Shown here piece by piece: positions 16,656 to 25,665 of a stretch of DNA of 64,000 nt (position 1 is its first letter; each line of letters starts with the position of its first letter). The DNA is from Pantoea sp. At-9b. Lineage in GTDB: Bacteria; Pseudomonadota; Gammaproteobacteria; Enterobacterales; Enterobacteriaceae. Both the position numbers and the translations under genes were made by a program. The DNA lies in NCBI RefSeq assembly GCF_000175935.2, contig NC_014840.1, positions 124,001 to 188,000 on the forward strand. The letters run 5' to 3'. The notes below the pieces were generated by a model. The model worked only from the letters and a program-made list of their open reading frames with translations. It was not told where the DNA came from and did not search any database.

Positions 16656-18059
16656 TTATGCTTTCACCTCTTCATCAGCAGGCTGATCCGCATATTGTGC
16701 GGGGTCGCGATAGCGCTGGGCGGGGTGACTGCCCGGCAAATGTGGCCCCTGTCCGAACAGTTTCTCGCGCAGGGTTTTACCCGGCGGATAAGCCGTGCGA
16801 TAGGCACCACGTCGTTGCAGTTCCGGCACCAGCCAGCTAATCACATCGGCAAAGGTTTCATGCGCCACCACATAAGCGAGGTTGAAACCATCCACATCGG
16901 TCTCATTCACCCAATATTGCAGCTGATCCGCCACGGTCGCGACAGAGCCGATAAACACTTTCCCCAACCCACCGATGCTGCCAAACTCGGCCAGATCCTG
17001 CACCGACCAGTTTTCCTGTTGCGGTGCAAAGGTGTTCACCAGAGAGGCGATCCCCCCGGCGGTATCTTTCTCAATCGGCTGATGCCGCTCCACCGCTGAA
17101 AAATCCTGCCCACTCCAGCCCGAAATCAGCGCCAGCGCGCCTTCAGGCGAGATATATTGCTGGTATTCGCGCCATTTCGCCTGCGCCTTTTCATCGGTTT
17201 CATCGACGATGATAGTGATCAACGCATACACCAGCACACCTTGGGGATCGCGCCCCTCGGCGGCGACCTGTTGACGCAACGTCGAGACATAGCTTTTCAA
17301 CCCTGGTAGCGTGTGCGAATTAACAAAGACACTTTCGGCATTGCGCGCCGCGAATCGGACACCCGCCCCGGACGACCCGGCCTGAAACAGCAGCGGCGTT
17401 CGTTGGGGTGAAGGCTCGCTCATATGCACCCCCGGCACCTGCCAGAATTTGCCGTGATGGCGAATCGCATGCACCTTTTGCGGATCGGCAAACACACCGC
17501 GCTCACGATCGCGCACCACTGCATCCGGCTCCCAGCTGCCTTCAAGCAGTTTATACAGCACTTCCATGTACTCTTCGGCGCGTTCGTACCGGGCGTCATG
17601 CTCCAGTAATTCGTGATTCCCCACGTTGCGTGCACCGCTATCGAGATAGGACGTCACAATATTCCAGCCAATACGGCCACCGGTCAGGTGATCGGCCGTC
17701 GACAACCGTCGGGCGAAGGTATAGGGATGTTCATAGGTGGTGGAGATCGTGATGCCAATTCCGAGATGTTGCGTCGCCATGGCAATCGGTGCAGCCAGTT
17801 GCAATGGGTCATTAACCGGGATTTGTGAGGCCTCACGCACTGCCGTATCAACATTGCCGCCGTAAACATCGTAATAGCCGATGACATCAGCGATGAAAAT
17901 GCCGTCAAACAGCCCCTGCTCCAGCAATTGGGCCAGATCGGTCCAGTAGCTAATGTCTTTGTATTGCCAGGAACGGTCGCGTGGATGACGCCATAACCCG
18001 GATGACTGATGCCCTACACAGTTCATTTCAAAGGCATTAAAACGTATTTGCTTGCTCAT
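16656..18059 (-). CDS. LLM-class flavin-dependent monooxygenase (NtaA/SnaA/DszA family)
   Basis: A 467-residue FMN-dependent, two-component-type monooxygenase with the bacterial luciferase fold. Hallmarks are LFDGIFIADVIGYYDVYGG near the N-terminus, HLTGGRIGWNIVTSY, and SPQRTPLLFQAGSSGAG. FMNH2 must be supplied by a separate reductase, which is not encoded nearby. Start ATG 18059 follows AGGA and lies inside the 3' end of the ATPase gene (23-base overlap), so the two are coupled. Known members cleave C-S or C-N bonds in nitrilotriacetate, dibenzothiophene sulfone and alkylated cysteines. Co-transcription with a peptide-type importer suggests it attacks the imported compound. Confidence 0.92.
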   Translation of the reverse strand: MSKQIRFNAFEMNCVGHQSSGLWRHPRDRSWQYKDISYWTDLAQLLEQGLFDGIFIADVIGYYDVYGGNVDTAVREASQIPVNDPLQLAAPIAMATQHLGIGITISTTYEHPYTFARRLSTADHLTGGRIGWNIVTSYLDSGARNVGNHELLEHDARYERAEEYMEVLYKLLEGSWEPDAVVRDRERGVFADPQKVHAIRHHGKFWQVPGVHMSEPSPQRTPLLFQAGSSGAGVRFAARNAESVFVNSHTLPGLKSYVSTLRQQVAAEGRDPQGVLVYALITIIVDETDEKAQAKWREYQQYISPEGALALISGWSGQDFSAVERHQPIEKDTAGGIASLVNTFAPQQENWSVQDLAEFGSIGGLGKVFIGSVATVADQLQYWVNETDVDGFNLAYVVAHETFADVISWLVPELQRRGAYRTAYPPGKTLREKLFGQGPHLPGSHPAQRYRDPAQYADQPADEEVKA

Positions 18060-19677
18060 TGATGAGTCCTGTTGTCGCGGGTGCAAAAGAAGAAGCCGCC
18101 AGGAGCTGGCGGGTAAAGGCATGTTGTGGCCGAGTGAAAATTTCCTGCACCGTACCTTGCTCGACTACCTTGCCATCGCGCATCACCAACAGGCGGTCGC
18201 ACAGGTGACGAATAACGGCGAGATCATGGGAAATGAACAAATAGGCCACGCCCAGCGAGGTCTGCAACGTATTGAGTAAATCAAGAATCTGCGCCTGAAC
18301 CGACGCATCAAGGGCCGAAACCGGCTCATCGCACAGAATCACATCCGGTTCGGTCGCCAGCGCACGCGCAATAGCAACGCGCTGGCGCTGCCCACCCGAG
18401 AGCTGCTTTGGCCAGTGCTCGGCGAGCGAAAGCGGCAGGCGCACCTGTTCCAGTAACATGGCGATACGCTCCGCATGGGCACTGCGTGGCAGCCCTATCA
18501 CATCCAGGGCATCACTGAGGATTTGACGTACTGACCAGCGCGGGTCAAATGAACTCAGCGGGTCCTGATAAATGATGCTCAGTGCCCGCCGCCGCGCCCG
18601 TCGCTGCGCCTCTTTCAGCGGCGGCTGCGCCTGCGGGTTGACCCACGGCAGACCGGCAAAATCGACCTCGCCGCTATCCGGCTCGATCAATCCCATCACC
18701 ATGCGTGCAGTAGTCGTTTTACCAGAACCCGACTCTCCAATAATGCCGAGCGTCTCGCCCCGGTAGAGCTGAAAACTCACCGTATCAACAGCGGTGATTT
18801 GATGATGCGCACGGGTGTAGGTTTTATGCAGGTTGCGCGCCTCCAGCACCGCAGCTTCTCCCGACTGGCGCTGGCTGCGATGATCCGGTTGCCGACTACC
18901 GGGTGCGGCGGCCAGCAGCTGACGGGTATAATCATGTTGCGGATGACGCAATACCTGCTGCACACCGCCCTGCTCCACCACCACTCCGTGATGCATCACA
19001 ATCACCTCATCAGCCAGCTGCGATACCACATTGAGATCGTGGCTGATAATCAACAACCCGCGCCCCTGCTGGCGGATTTCCTGTAATAACCCGATGATCT
19101 GCGCCTGCACGGTGGTATCGAGTGCCGTAGTCGGCTCGTCAGCAATCAGAATCGGCGGATCGAGCGCTAACGCACTGGCGATTAATGCACGCTGGCGTAA
19201 CCCACCAGACAGCTCCCCGGCTCGCTGGCGTGCACGCAGTGCCGGATGGGGAATCCCTACTTTTTCCAGCAGCGCCAGCATGCGCGCCTGACGTTGTGAG
19301 CACGTACCCCAGCGATGTGCTTGCAGCGATTCAATGATCTCGTCACCGATGGTACGCAGCGGGTCGAGCGACACCAGCGCATCCTGCAATACAAAACCGA
19401 TGCTCTGACCGCGTAACACGCGCCACTCTTTCTCGCTCTGTCGGAGCAATGGGCGATCGCCAAACGTTAATTGCCGTGCCTGTACCTCACAACCCGCAGC
19501 AGACAGGCCAACCAGTGCACGGGCGGTGACGCTTTTGCCCGAACCCGATTCACCAACCAGCGCCACCACTTTGCCCGGTGCCAGGCGAAAAGAAACGTTA
19601 CTCACCAGACGTTTGCGTTCACCGTGTTGATGTACGTCGATGGTTAAGCCATCCACGATCAATTGCTTATCACTCAT
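18037..19677 (-). CDS. Peptide-type ABC transporter ATPase, fused DppD-DppF type
   Basis: A 546-residue protein with two complete nucleotide-binding domains. The first has [24 protein letters not shown] and [11 protein letters not shown]; the second, after about residue 275, has [24 protein letters not shown] and CDEPVSALD. The first signature has L in place of the usual Q (GGLRQ), a feature it shares with the paralogue at 32366 but not with that at 52629. ATG 19677 overlaps the permease stop (ATGA). Fused ATPases of this type energise uptake of oligopeptides, glutathione or related compounds. Confidence 0.93.
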   Translation of the reverse strand: MSDKQLIVDGLTIDVHQHGERKRLVSNVSFRLAPGKVVALVGESGSGKSVTARALVGLSAAGCEVQARQLTFGDRPLLRQSEKEWRVLRGQSIGFVLQDALVSLDPLRTIGDEIIESLQAHRWGTCSQRQARMLALLEKVGIPHPALRARQRAGELSGGLRQRALIASALALDPPILIADEPTTALDTTVQAQIIGLLQEIRQQGRGLLIISHDLNVVSQLADEVIVMHHGVVVEQGGVQQVLRHPQHDYTRQLLAAAPGSRQPDHRSQRQSGEAAVLEARNLHKTYTRAHHQITAVDTVSFQLYRGETLGIIGESGSGKTTTARMVMGLIEPDSGEVDFAGLPWVNPQAQPPLKEAQRRARRRALSIIYQDPLSSFDPRWSVRQILSDALDVIGLPRSAHAERIAMLLEQVRLPLSLAEHWPKQLSGGQRQRVAIARALATEPDVILCDEPVSALDASVQAQILDLLNTLQTSLGVAYLFISHDLAVIRHLCDRLLVMRDGKVVEQGTVQEIFTRPQHAFTRQLLAASSFAPATTGLINEQANTF

Positions 19678-20537
19678 GCTAAACGTCCCTCGCTTTTCCG
19701 TTGCAGATAGCGTCCCAGCACCGAAGTTGACAGGGTGGTTAACACAATAAATAACCCGGGGAAGAAGGTGAGCCACCACGCCTGCTCCACGAAATCACGC
19801 CCCATCGACAACAGGGTGCCCCATTCAGCAGCAGGTGGTGGTGCGCCAAGCCCGAGGAACGACAGTGCCGATGACCAGACAATCGCCTGACCGCACCCCA
19901 TGGTCAGTGCCACCAGCAGCGGACGCAGCGCATTCGGCAGCAGCTGGCGGGTGATAATGCGCGCAGGCGCATGGCCTAACGCCCGCGCGGCATCGATATA
20001 ACTGGCATGGCGCACCGTCAGGATCTGGCCGTAAACCATTTTGGCGTAGCCCGGCGCATTGCTGATGCCGGTGGCGATAATCAACGGGCCAATGCCGCTG
20101 CCAAGATGAGCGCTGAACAGCAGCGCCAGAATCAGGGTCGGAAAGGAAAACAGAATATCCAGTATCCAGCCGGTGATGCGCTGCCCGGTCTCACCACTGA
20201 GTCCCCCCACCAGGCCCAGCGCAATCGCCAGCACCGCAGAGAGCGCCACCGCACCGATCCCCAGTAACAACGACAGCCGGGCGCCATGTATCACCCGGCT
20301 GAACAGGTCACGACCGGACTGGTCAGTACCAAACCAGTGCTGCACACCCGGCTCCTGAAAGGCATCGCGCGGGGAAATTGCCAGCGGGTCATACTGGGTG
20401 AATAAGCCGGGAAACAGCGCGGCCAGCAGCAAAAATAGCAGGAACAGTGTGGCGAACAGCGCGCCAGGCGTGACAGGTTTTCGCCGAGGGCGGGCGCGTT
20501 GCAGGGTGTCTGTCAGCGTAACCGGGGAGCTACTCAT
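19674..20537 (-). CDS. Peptide-type ABC transporter permease, DppC family
   Basis: A 287-residue inner membrane protein. It shows the N-terminal segment typical of DppC subunits (QHWFGTDQSGRDLFSRVIHGAR), about six membrane spans and the coupling loop ARALGHAPARIITRQLLPNALRPL. It overlaps both neighbours by four bases, so subunit synthesis is coupled. Partners are the permease at 20534-21514 and the fused ATPase at 18037-19677. Confidence 0.93.
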   Translation of the reverse strand: MSSSPVTLTDTLQRARPRRKPVTPGALFATLFLLFLLLAALFPGLFTQYDPLAISPRDAFQEPGVQHWFGTDQSGRDLFSRVIHGARLSLLLGIGAVALSAVLAIALGLVGGLSGETGQRITGWILDILFSFPTLILALLFSAHLGSGIGPLIIATGISNAPGYAKMVYGQILTVRHASYIDAARALGHAPARIITRQLLPNALRPLLVALTMGCGQAIVWSSALSFLGLGAPPPAAEWGTLLSMGRDFVEQAWWLTFFPGLFIVLTTLSTSVLGRYLQRKSEGRLA

Positions 20538-21514
20538 GGACGGTTCTCCTCAATGCGGGGATCGATCACAACGTAAAGAATGTCCACCAGCAAGCTGGTG
20601 ACGATATAGGCCAGGGTGATCACCAGCGTGATACCGACGGTCAGTGGCATATCCTGTTTCATCACCGCCTGATAAAGCTGGCGGCCAATGCCCTGTCGCG
20701 AAAAGATCAGTTCAATCAGTACCGCATTGCCCATCAATGCACCGACGGCCCAGGCCGAGAGGCTGACGGCAGGCAATAACGCGTGCCGCAATACATGGCG
20801 CAGACGCACCGTGATATCTCTGACGCCACGCGCGCGGGCGCTGAGCACAAAAGGCTGTTCCATACCAATGTCGAACGCCTCGCGCATCACCTGCGACATA
20901 AAACCCGCAAGCGGAATGGCCAGCGCCAGCGCAGGCAACACCAGACCCGCCAGCCCCTCATCGCTTTCCGGTGGAAACCATTGCAGACCGAAGGCGAACA
21001 CCGACAGCAACACGATCCCCAGCCAGAATTGCGGCAGCGCCGCGCTCAGGGTTTCCAGCGCGGAACCGATGGAGGACAACAGCCGGTGACGGCTGGCTGT
21101 GCTAAGCACAGAAATCAGCGCCAGCAGCCAGGCGAACAGCAACGCCGCCAGCGTCAGTTGCAGCGTCGGCCCGATCTGTTCGGCAATCACCTCGGCCACC
21201 GGCTGATGCTGAGAAAAGGAAACGCCAAAATCCCCACTCAGTAGCCGCTTAAGCCAGATGAGATACTGCTCTGCCACTGGCTTATCAAGACCAAACTCTC
21301 TGATGGTGGCAGCAATGGTTTCCGGCGTCGGATTGGCCGATGGCCCCCCGAGCAGGGCGCGCACCGGATCGCCGGGGGTGAGTTTTAACGCGAAGAAGGT
21401 GACAGTGGCGGAGGCCCACAACACGATAATCCCGCCCAGCAACCGTTGTAGCAGGCGACGTGTGTGCTTCGTTAGTCCCGCCCGTCCCGGGCTTTCGTTC
21501 AGCAGGATACTCAT
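20534..21514 (-). CDS. Peptide-type ABC transporter permease, DppB family
   Basis: A 326-residue inner membrane protein with the DppB N-terminal pattern LTPGDPVRALLGG and PTPETIAATIREFGLDKPVAEQY, six predicted spans, and the coupling loop SARARGVRDITVRLRHVLRHALLP. ATG 21514 overlaps the stop of the binding protein (ATGA). It has a short N-terminal extension with a twin-arginine-like RR pair that is probably just the positive-inside signal of the first span. Confidence 0.93.
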   Translation of the reverse strand: MSILLNESPGRAGLTKHTRRLLQRLLGGIIVLWASATVTFFALKLTPGDPVRALLGGPSANPTPETIAATIREFGLDKPVAEQYLIWLKRLLSGDFGVSFSQHQPVAEVIAEQIGPTLQLTLAALLFAWLLALISVLSTASRHRLLSSIGSALETLSAALPQFWLGIVLLSVFAFGLQWFPPESDEGLAGLVLPALALAIPLAGFMSQVMREAFDIGMEQPFVLSARARGVRDITVRLRHVLRHALLPAVSLSAWAVGALMGNAVLIELIFSRQGIGRQLYQAVMKQDMPLTVGITLVITLAYIVTSLLVDILYVVIDPRIEENRP

Positions 21515-23175
21515 TTGCTGACCCACGCGTCATACAGCCACGTCACCGTCAGCGAGGGTTCGAGACGGACATCATGGGCTGTTTTGTAGATGCCTAAACG
21601 GGTACTTTGTGGATAGGTGCGTAACTGGAGATAGTTATCCGCGATGATTTTCTGCGCCTGATAGTAAAGCTTGCGACGCGCCTCGCTGTCCTGAGTCTCC
21701 AGCGCCTGTTGCACCAGCGTATCGAATTGGGGATTGTTGAACCCGGTATCGTTCTGGTGATAACCGCCCGAGCCAGCGGCACCGAGAAACGCTGAGCCGA
21801 ACAGGATACGCAACACATCTGGCGTATTGGTATTCCAGTAACCGAGGCTGACATCGTAGTCCCATTTGCCCTGCAAATCGGTCGATTCCGCATCGCTTAC
21901 CGGTTGCAGCTGGACATCAAAGCCCACCTGGCGCGCCGTAGCCTGGACCTGTTCCCACAGGGTGCGCTCCGGCGTACTGGTCGAAGCGCCAATCGGAATA
22001 TGCACCGTCAATGGTTTGCCATTGCGGGTGCGGATGGCACCTGGTGCCGATTGCGTCCAGCCTGCTGCTTCCAGCAATTGTGCCGAGCGCTTCGGATCGT
22101 AATCATCAGCATGAGCAAAGTCCGGGCTGTAGAACGGCGTTACCGGGCTGAGTGGGCCACTGGCACGGTGGAAATGGTTAAAGAAGATGCTCGCCAGCGC
22201 GCCATCAATATCTGCCGAGCGTACAAACGCCTCTCGCACTTTGACATCGTTGAACGGTTCGCGTCGGGTGTTCAGCGCGCCATAGGTGGGGTTGCCAGGC
22301 CGATCTTTTACCAGCACGGCGAGATTACTGTTCCTGCCTGCGGCAGTTTCCGACTCCGGCGGCAGCGCCTCAATCACATCCACTTTGCCACTGCGCAACG
22401 CGGCGAACCTGACCGAAGGCTCAGGGATAAAGCGCCAGATGATCTGGTCAAGATACGCCGGTCCCTGATGGTGGGCATAAGGCGGTGCCCAGTTGTAATC
22501 AGGATTGCGCTCCAGCACCACCTGGTTTTGGCGCTCCCACTTCACCACTTTAAACGGCCCTGAACCGACCGGTGCCTGACAGTTTTCATCACGCGAGCGC
22601 GCCAAGGCCGATGGGGCTTCAATCCCTAAAAATCCCTGAGCCAGTACTTCGAGGAACGCCGCATAAGGAGTGGAAAGGTGCACCACGGCGGTATAGTCAT
22701 CTGGCGTGTCGGTCGAAACATATTGGCGAATATAACCACCGGCGGTGGAGGATTGCGTGGCGGGATTTGCCATATGGTCGAGATTGGCTTTTACCGCCTG
22801 CGAAGTAAATTTCTCACCATTGGTGAATTTCACATCGTCGCGTAAATGGAACGTATAGGTTTTGCCATCAGCAGACACGTCCCAGCTTTTTGCCAGCCAG
22901 GGATGGATCGCCCCTTTATCATCCATCGACACCAATGAGTCGAGAAATTGTTGCGCGACGAACACCTGCGGCATATCGCCATCGACATGCGGATCGAGGC
23001 AGGTTGGCTCGCGGTCAGTGGCGTAAATTAACGTTCCACCTTTAACTGGCGTCTCTGCCGCCGATGCTTTCGCCGCCATGCCAAGGCTACAGAGAATAAA
23101 TAACGGCGTGAATAACCAGCGATGCGTCTTAATTCCTTGCTTAAACGAAACGTTTTTATTTTTTAATAAAGTCAT
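21511..23175 (-). CDS. Periplasmic binding protein of a peptide-type ABC transporter
   Basis: A 554-residue SBP family 5 precursor. The signal sequence ends near KASAAETPVKGG; the mature part shows YATDREPTCLDPHVDGD, AKSWDVSADGKTYTFHLRDDVKF and GSGPFKVVKWERQNQV. Two cysteines, in EPTCLDPH and DENCQAPVGSGPF, recur at matching places in the binding protein at 35861, suggesting a shared disulfide. ATG 23175 has only a weak AGAG upstream; the frame extends 29 codons further up without a better start. It heads the module 16656-23175. A palindrome 140 bases upstream may be its operator. Confidence 0.93.
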   Translation of the reverse strand: MTLLKNKNVSFKQGIKTHRWLFTPLFILCSLGMAAKASAAETPVKGGTLIYATDREPTCLDPHVDGDMPQVFVAQQFLDSLVSMDDKGAIHPWLAKSWDVSADGKTYTFHLRDDVKFTNGEKFTSQAVKANLDHMANPATQSSTAGGYIRQYVSTDTPDDYTAVVHLSTPYAAFLEVLAQGFLGIEAPSALARSRDENCQAPVGSGPFKVVKWERQNQVVLERNPDYNWAPPYAHHQGPAYLDQIIWRFIPEPSVRFAALRSGKVDVIEALPPESETAAGRNSNLAVLVKDRPGNPTYGALNTRREPFNDVKVREAFVRSADIDGALASIFFNHFHRASGPLSPVTPFYSPDFAHADDYDPKRSAQLLEAAGWTQSAPGAIRTRNGKPLTVHIPIGASTSTPERTLWEQVQATARQVGFDVQLQPVSDAESTDLQGKWDYDVSLGYWNTNTPDVLRILFGSAFLGAAGSGGYHQNDTGFNNPQFDTLVQQALETQDSEARRKLYYQAQKIIADNYLQLRTYPQSTRLGIYKTAHDVRLEPSLTVTWLYDAWVSK

Positions 23176-23316
23176 AATTATTCTCTGATTGCGATGGTAC
23201 GTTACCCGAAAATGACAAGCAGATAACTGATAGCAACCCGAAGAAATCTTGTCTAACAACAAAAGCGCAATAATTATTCCCGCTCGTTTATATCAAAAAT
23301 GAGATTTCTTATTTAA

Positions 23317-23336
23317 ATTCACCACTGGTGGTGAAT
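23317..23336. promoter_or_regulatory. Perfect palindrome in the divergent intergenic region, possible operator
   Basis: ATTCACCAC-TG-GTGGTGAAT, a perfect 9-bp inverted repeat with a 2-base centre, followed by seven A. It lies 142 bases upstream of the binding protein start at 23175 (minus) and just before the LLM remnant. A dimeric regulator could bind it; a terminator role is also possible. Confidence 0.4.
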
Positions 23337-23353
23337 AAAAAAATACCCTGGCG

Positions 23354-23790
23354 ACGGTTATCTATTCCGGTGAGGAGACCGACGATTTCTACCAGGCACA
23401 ACGGACGCAAATTCAGCTTTATCAGGTCTGCTTCAGCCGCGCATCGCGCTGGGTCGCGTGATCATTCCCGCCGATAGCGCGGATAAAGCCACTCGCCAAG
23501 GTTACCAGCGCTTTGCCGACAGCCGATATGAACGAACGCTGACTCCGCAGGGACCGTGACGCACCCTGTTTTCAAGGGATATCGTTGGCAGCGCAGAACA
23601 GATTCTCGAACGCCTGTATCAAGATCCGGTGATACCTCTGGTGACAGAATTGCGCATCGAGTTGCCTTATGAGTTTAGCTTTGCGGAATACAGCCATATT
23701 ATCAGCGATTTTGCGACGTGGATTGCGCCGGAATTAGGCTGGAAAGCCACAGACACACCCCCTCCATTTAGTACCATTCTTAACCATTAA
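23354..23790 (+). pseudogene. Remnant of an LLM-class flavin monooxygenase (C-terminal third)
   Basis: Conceptual translation in two joined frames recovers the C-terminal end of a luciferase-like monooxygenase of the short alkanal type. The first frame reads YSGEETDDFYQAQRTQIQLY and stops at a TGA; after a one-base shift the second reads RVIIPADSADKATRQGYQRF, passes an in-frame TGA following LTPQGP, and goes on through RDIVGSAEQILERLYQDPV, ELRIELPYEFSFAEY and SDFATWIAPELGW to a TAA at 23788-23790. One frameshift, one internal stop and the missing N-terminal part make it non-functional. It lies between two transporter operons, so an intact fourth monooxygenase once stood here. Confidence 0.75.
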
Positions 23791-23909
23791 TTTACTAAGG
23801 TTGTTTCATTATTTGTTATAGCTTTTGATTGTTAGACACCTGGACGATGGCAGATTAATTTTCAGTTTTTGTAAATTGATATTGCAATCATAGTGATGAG
23901 GGATCGCCA

Positions 23910-25613
23910 TTGATCAGGTTAATAAATCAGCAAAAGACAAAATCTGCACGTTTCGCAATCGCATTCAACCTGGCCATTCTGGGTGGTGTGACGGCATTTT
24001 CAACCATGAGCTATGCCGATGAAACACTGAAGGAAGGGATTACCCCGGCAACGGATGCCAGTCAGATTCCGGCAGCAGCCAAACTAAGAAAAGACACGGT
24101 GGTGGCCGGAATATCCGAACCCCAGGGGATCTTCAACCCCTATTTCTTTGTTAATGGCTGGGACGAAAACGTCACTAACGTCATCTTTTCGCGCCTGATT
24201 GACTGGGACAGTCATGGCAATCTGGTGCCGGGCCTGGCAGAGAGTTGGACCGTCAGCCCGGATAACAAGGTGTATACCATCAAGTTACGGCCGAACCTGA
24301 CCTTTAGCGACGGCTCACCGCTGACCGCCGAAGACGTTGCCTTCACGCTAACCGTGCTTTACGACCCCAAATACGATGGCGATACCGATATCACCCTCGC
24401 GCATATTGCCGGCGGTGCCGAGTATAAAGCCGGTACCGCAGACAGCGTCAGTGGCCTGAAAGTGATCGACCCGCTCACGTTACAGGTCACCACCACCGAG
24501 CCCGGCGCAACCACGCTGGCTAAAATCGGCGGGCCGGTGCTGTCGAAAGCGTATTACGGTAAAGGTTATCAGCGCGGCAATCTTGATTACCTGCGGACCC
24601 TGCATGGTAAGCCGCTGGGCAACGGGCCTTACGTGTATGACAAATATATCCCTGGCCAGGAAATCCGTTTCCATGCCAACAGCCACTTCTATCGTGGCAC
24701 GCCGCCGACTGCACGCTTTATTTATCGCGTCACCAATCCATCAACCAACTTCCAGCTCTTCCAAACCGGTGAGACAGACTATGACGCCTTCACCTCGCGC
24801 CCGGATGATATCGAGCAACTGAAACTGTTGGGCTTTGCCAATATCAATCTCTACGGTTCCAGCGATTACAGTAAGGTCGAGTTCAACGTGCGCCGCCCGG
24901 CATTGCAGGACGTGAAGGTGCGCCAGGCCCTGATTTATGGCCTGGATCGCCAGAAGTTGATCGATGTGGTGTATCAGGGGTACGGCAAGGTGGCGATTGA
25001 ACCCATCGCGCCCATCTCCTGGGCGTATAATCCTGATGGCGTAAACCCATATAAATACGACCCGGCTCAGGCCAAAAAACTCCTTGATGAAGCAGGCTGG
25101 AAGCCAGGCCCGGACGGCATCCGGGTGAAAGACGGCAAACGTCTTGAACTGACACTGCTGGTCAGCAAGAAAGTATTGAATGATGCCTTAATCCCCATCG
25201 CCAAAGAGAACTGGCAGCAAATTGGCGTGGTACTTAAGCCCCAGGTGGTGGATTTCAATGCCTTGATGGCACAGCGTAAGGCTGGGAATTATGATCTGGC
25301 CTCCTTCAGCACCAGCACGTTAAACGACCCACACGATGGCGTATGGGACTACTACAGCACTGAGGCAAAGGAATCGGGCTATAACAATCCGCAAGTCGAT
25401 AAGCTGATTAATGAAGGCAATGCAGTGCTGGATGTGGCGCAACGCAAACCGATTTACCATCAGTTGTACCAAGTGCTGGCTGACGACCCGCCCGTGATTC
25501 TGCTCGGCTATCGCCAGATCTTATCGGCGAGTAGCGCCCGCGTCAGCGGCTTCAAACCGGATATCTATAACGGTCTCACCGGCAGCCTGCCGGACGTAAA
25601 AGTCATTAAGTGA
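23910..25613 (+). CDS. Periplasmic binding protein of a peptide-type ABC transporter
   Basis: A 567-residue SBP family 5 precursor with signal peptide ending AFSTMSYA. Typical segments are EPQGIFNPYFFVNGWDENV, AESWTVSPDNKVYTIKLRPNLTFSDG, GNGPYVYDKYIPGQEI and KLLDEAGWKPGPDGI. The start is TTG at 23910, with GAGG eight bases upstream; no ATG in this frame precedes the signal peptide, so the rare start seems real and may limit expression. It is first of five genes (binding protein, DppB, DppC, DppD, DppF types). Unlike the three other peptide-type systems here its ATPases are separate and no monooxygenase is attached. Confidence 0.92.
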   Translation: MIRLINQQKTKSARFAIAFNLAILGGVTAFSTMSYADETLKEGITPATDASQIPAAAKLRKDTVVAGISEPQGIFNPYFFVNGWDENVTNVIFSRLIDWDSHGNLVPGLAESWTVSPDNKVYTIKLRPNLTFSDGSPLTAEDVAFTLTVLYDPKYDGDTDITLAHIAGGAEYKAGTADSVSGLKVIDPLTLQVTTTEPGATTLAKIGGPVLSKAYYGKGYQRGNLDYLRTLHGKPLGNGPYVYDKYIPGQEIRFHANSHFYRGTPPTARFIYRVTNPSTNFQLFQTGETDYDAFTSRPDDIEQLKLLGFANINLYGSSDYSKVEFNVRRPALQDVKVRQALIYGLDRQKLIDVVYQGYGKVAIEPIAPISWAYNPDGVNPYKYDPAQAKKLLDEAGWKPGPDGIRVKDGKRLELTLLVSKKVLNDALIPIAKENWQQIGVVLKPQVVDFNALMAQRKAGNYDLASFSTSTLNDPHDGVWDYYSTEAKESGYNNPQVDKLINEGNAVLDVAQRKPIYHQLYQVLADDPPVILLGYRQILSASSARVSGFKPDIYNGLTGSLPDVKVIK

Positions 25614-25626
25614 TGCAGCCCACTGC

Positions 25627-25653
25627 CCAGCCGTCGGATTAACCGGCGGCTGG
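25627..25653 (+). other. Stem-loop between binding protein and permease genes
   Basis: CCAGCCGTCGG-ATTAA-CCGGCGGCTGG forms an 11-bp stem with one G-T pair and a 5-base loop, without a T-run. It sits 13 bases after the binding protein stop. Such hairpins usually protect the upstream binding protein mRNA and raise its level over the permeases. Confidence 0.65.
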
Positions 25654-25665
25654 CATGAGAGAGCC

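Noticed and set aside
23882..23887. TTGCAA before the transporter operon at 23910, as another RpiR-type site
   Set aside because: Only the half-site is present; GCAA-N6-TTGC is not formed, so it is probably chance.
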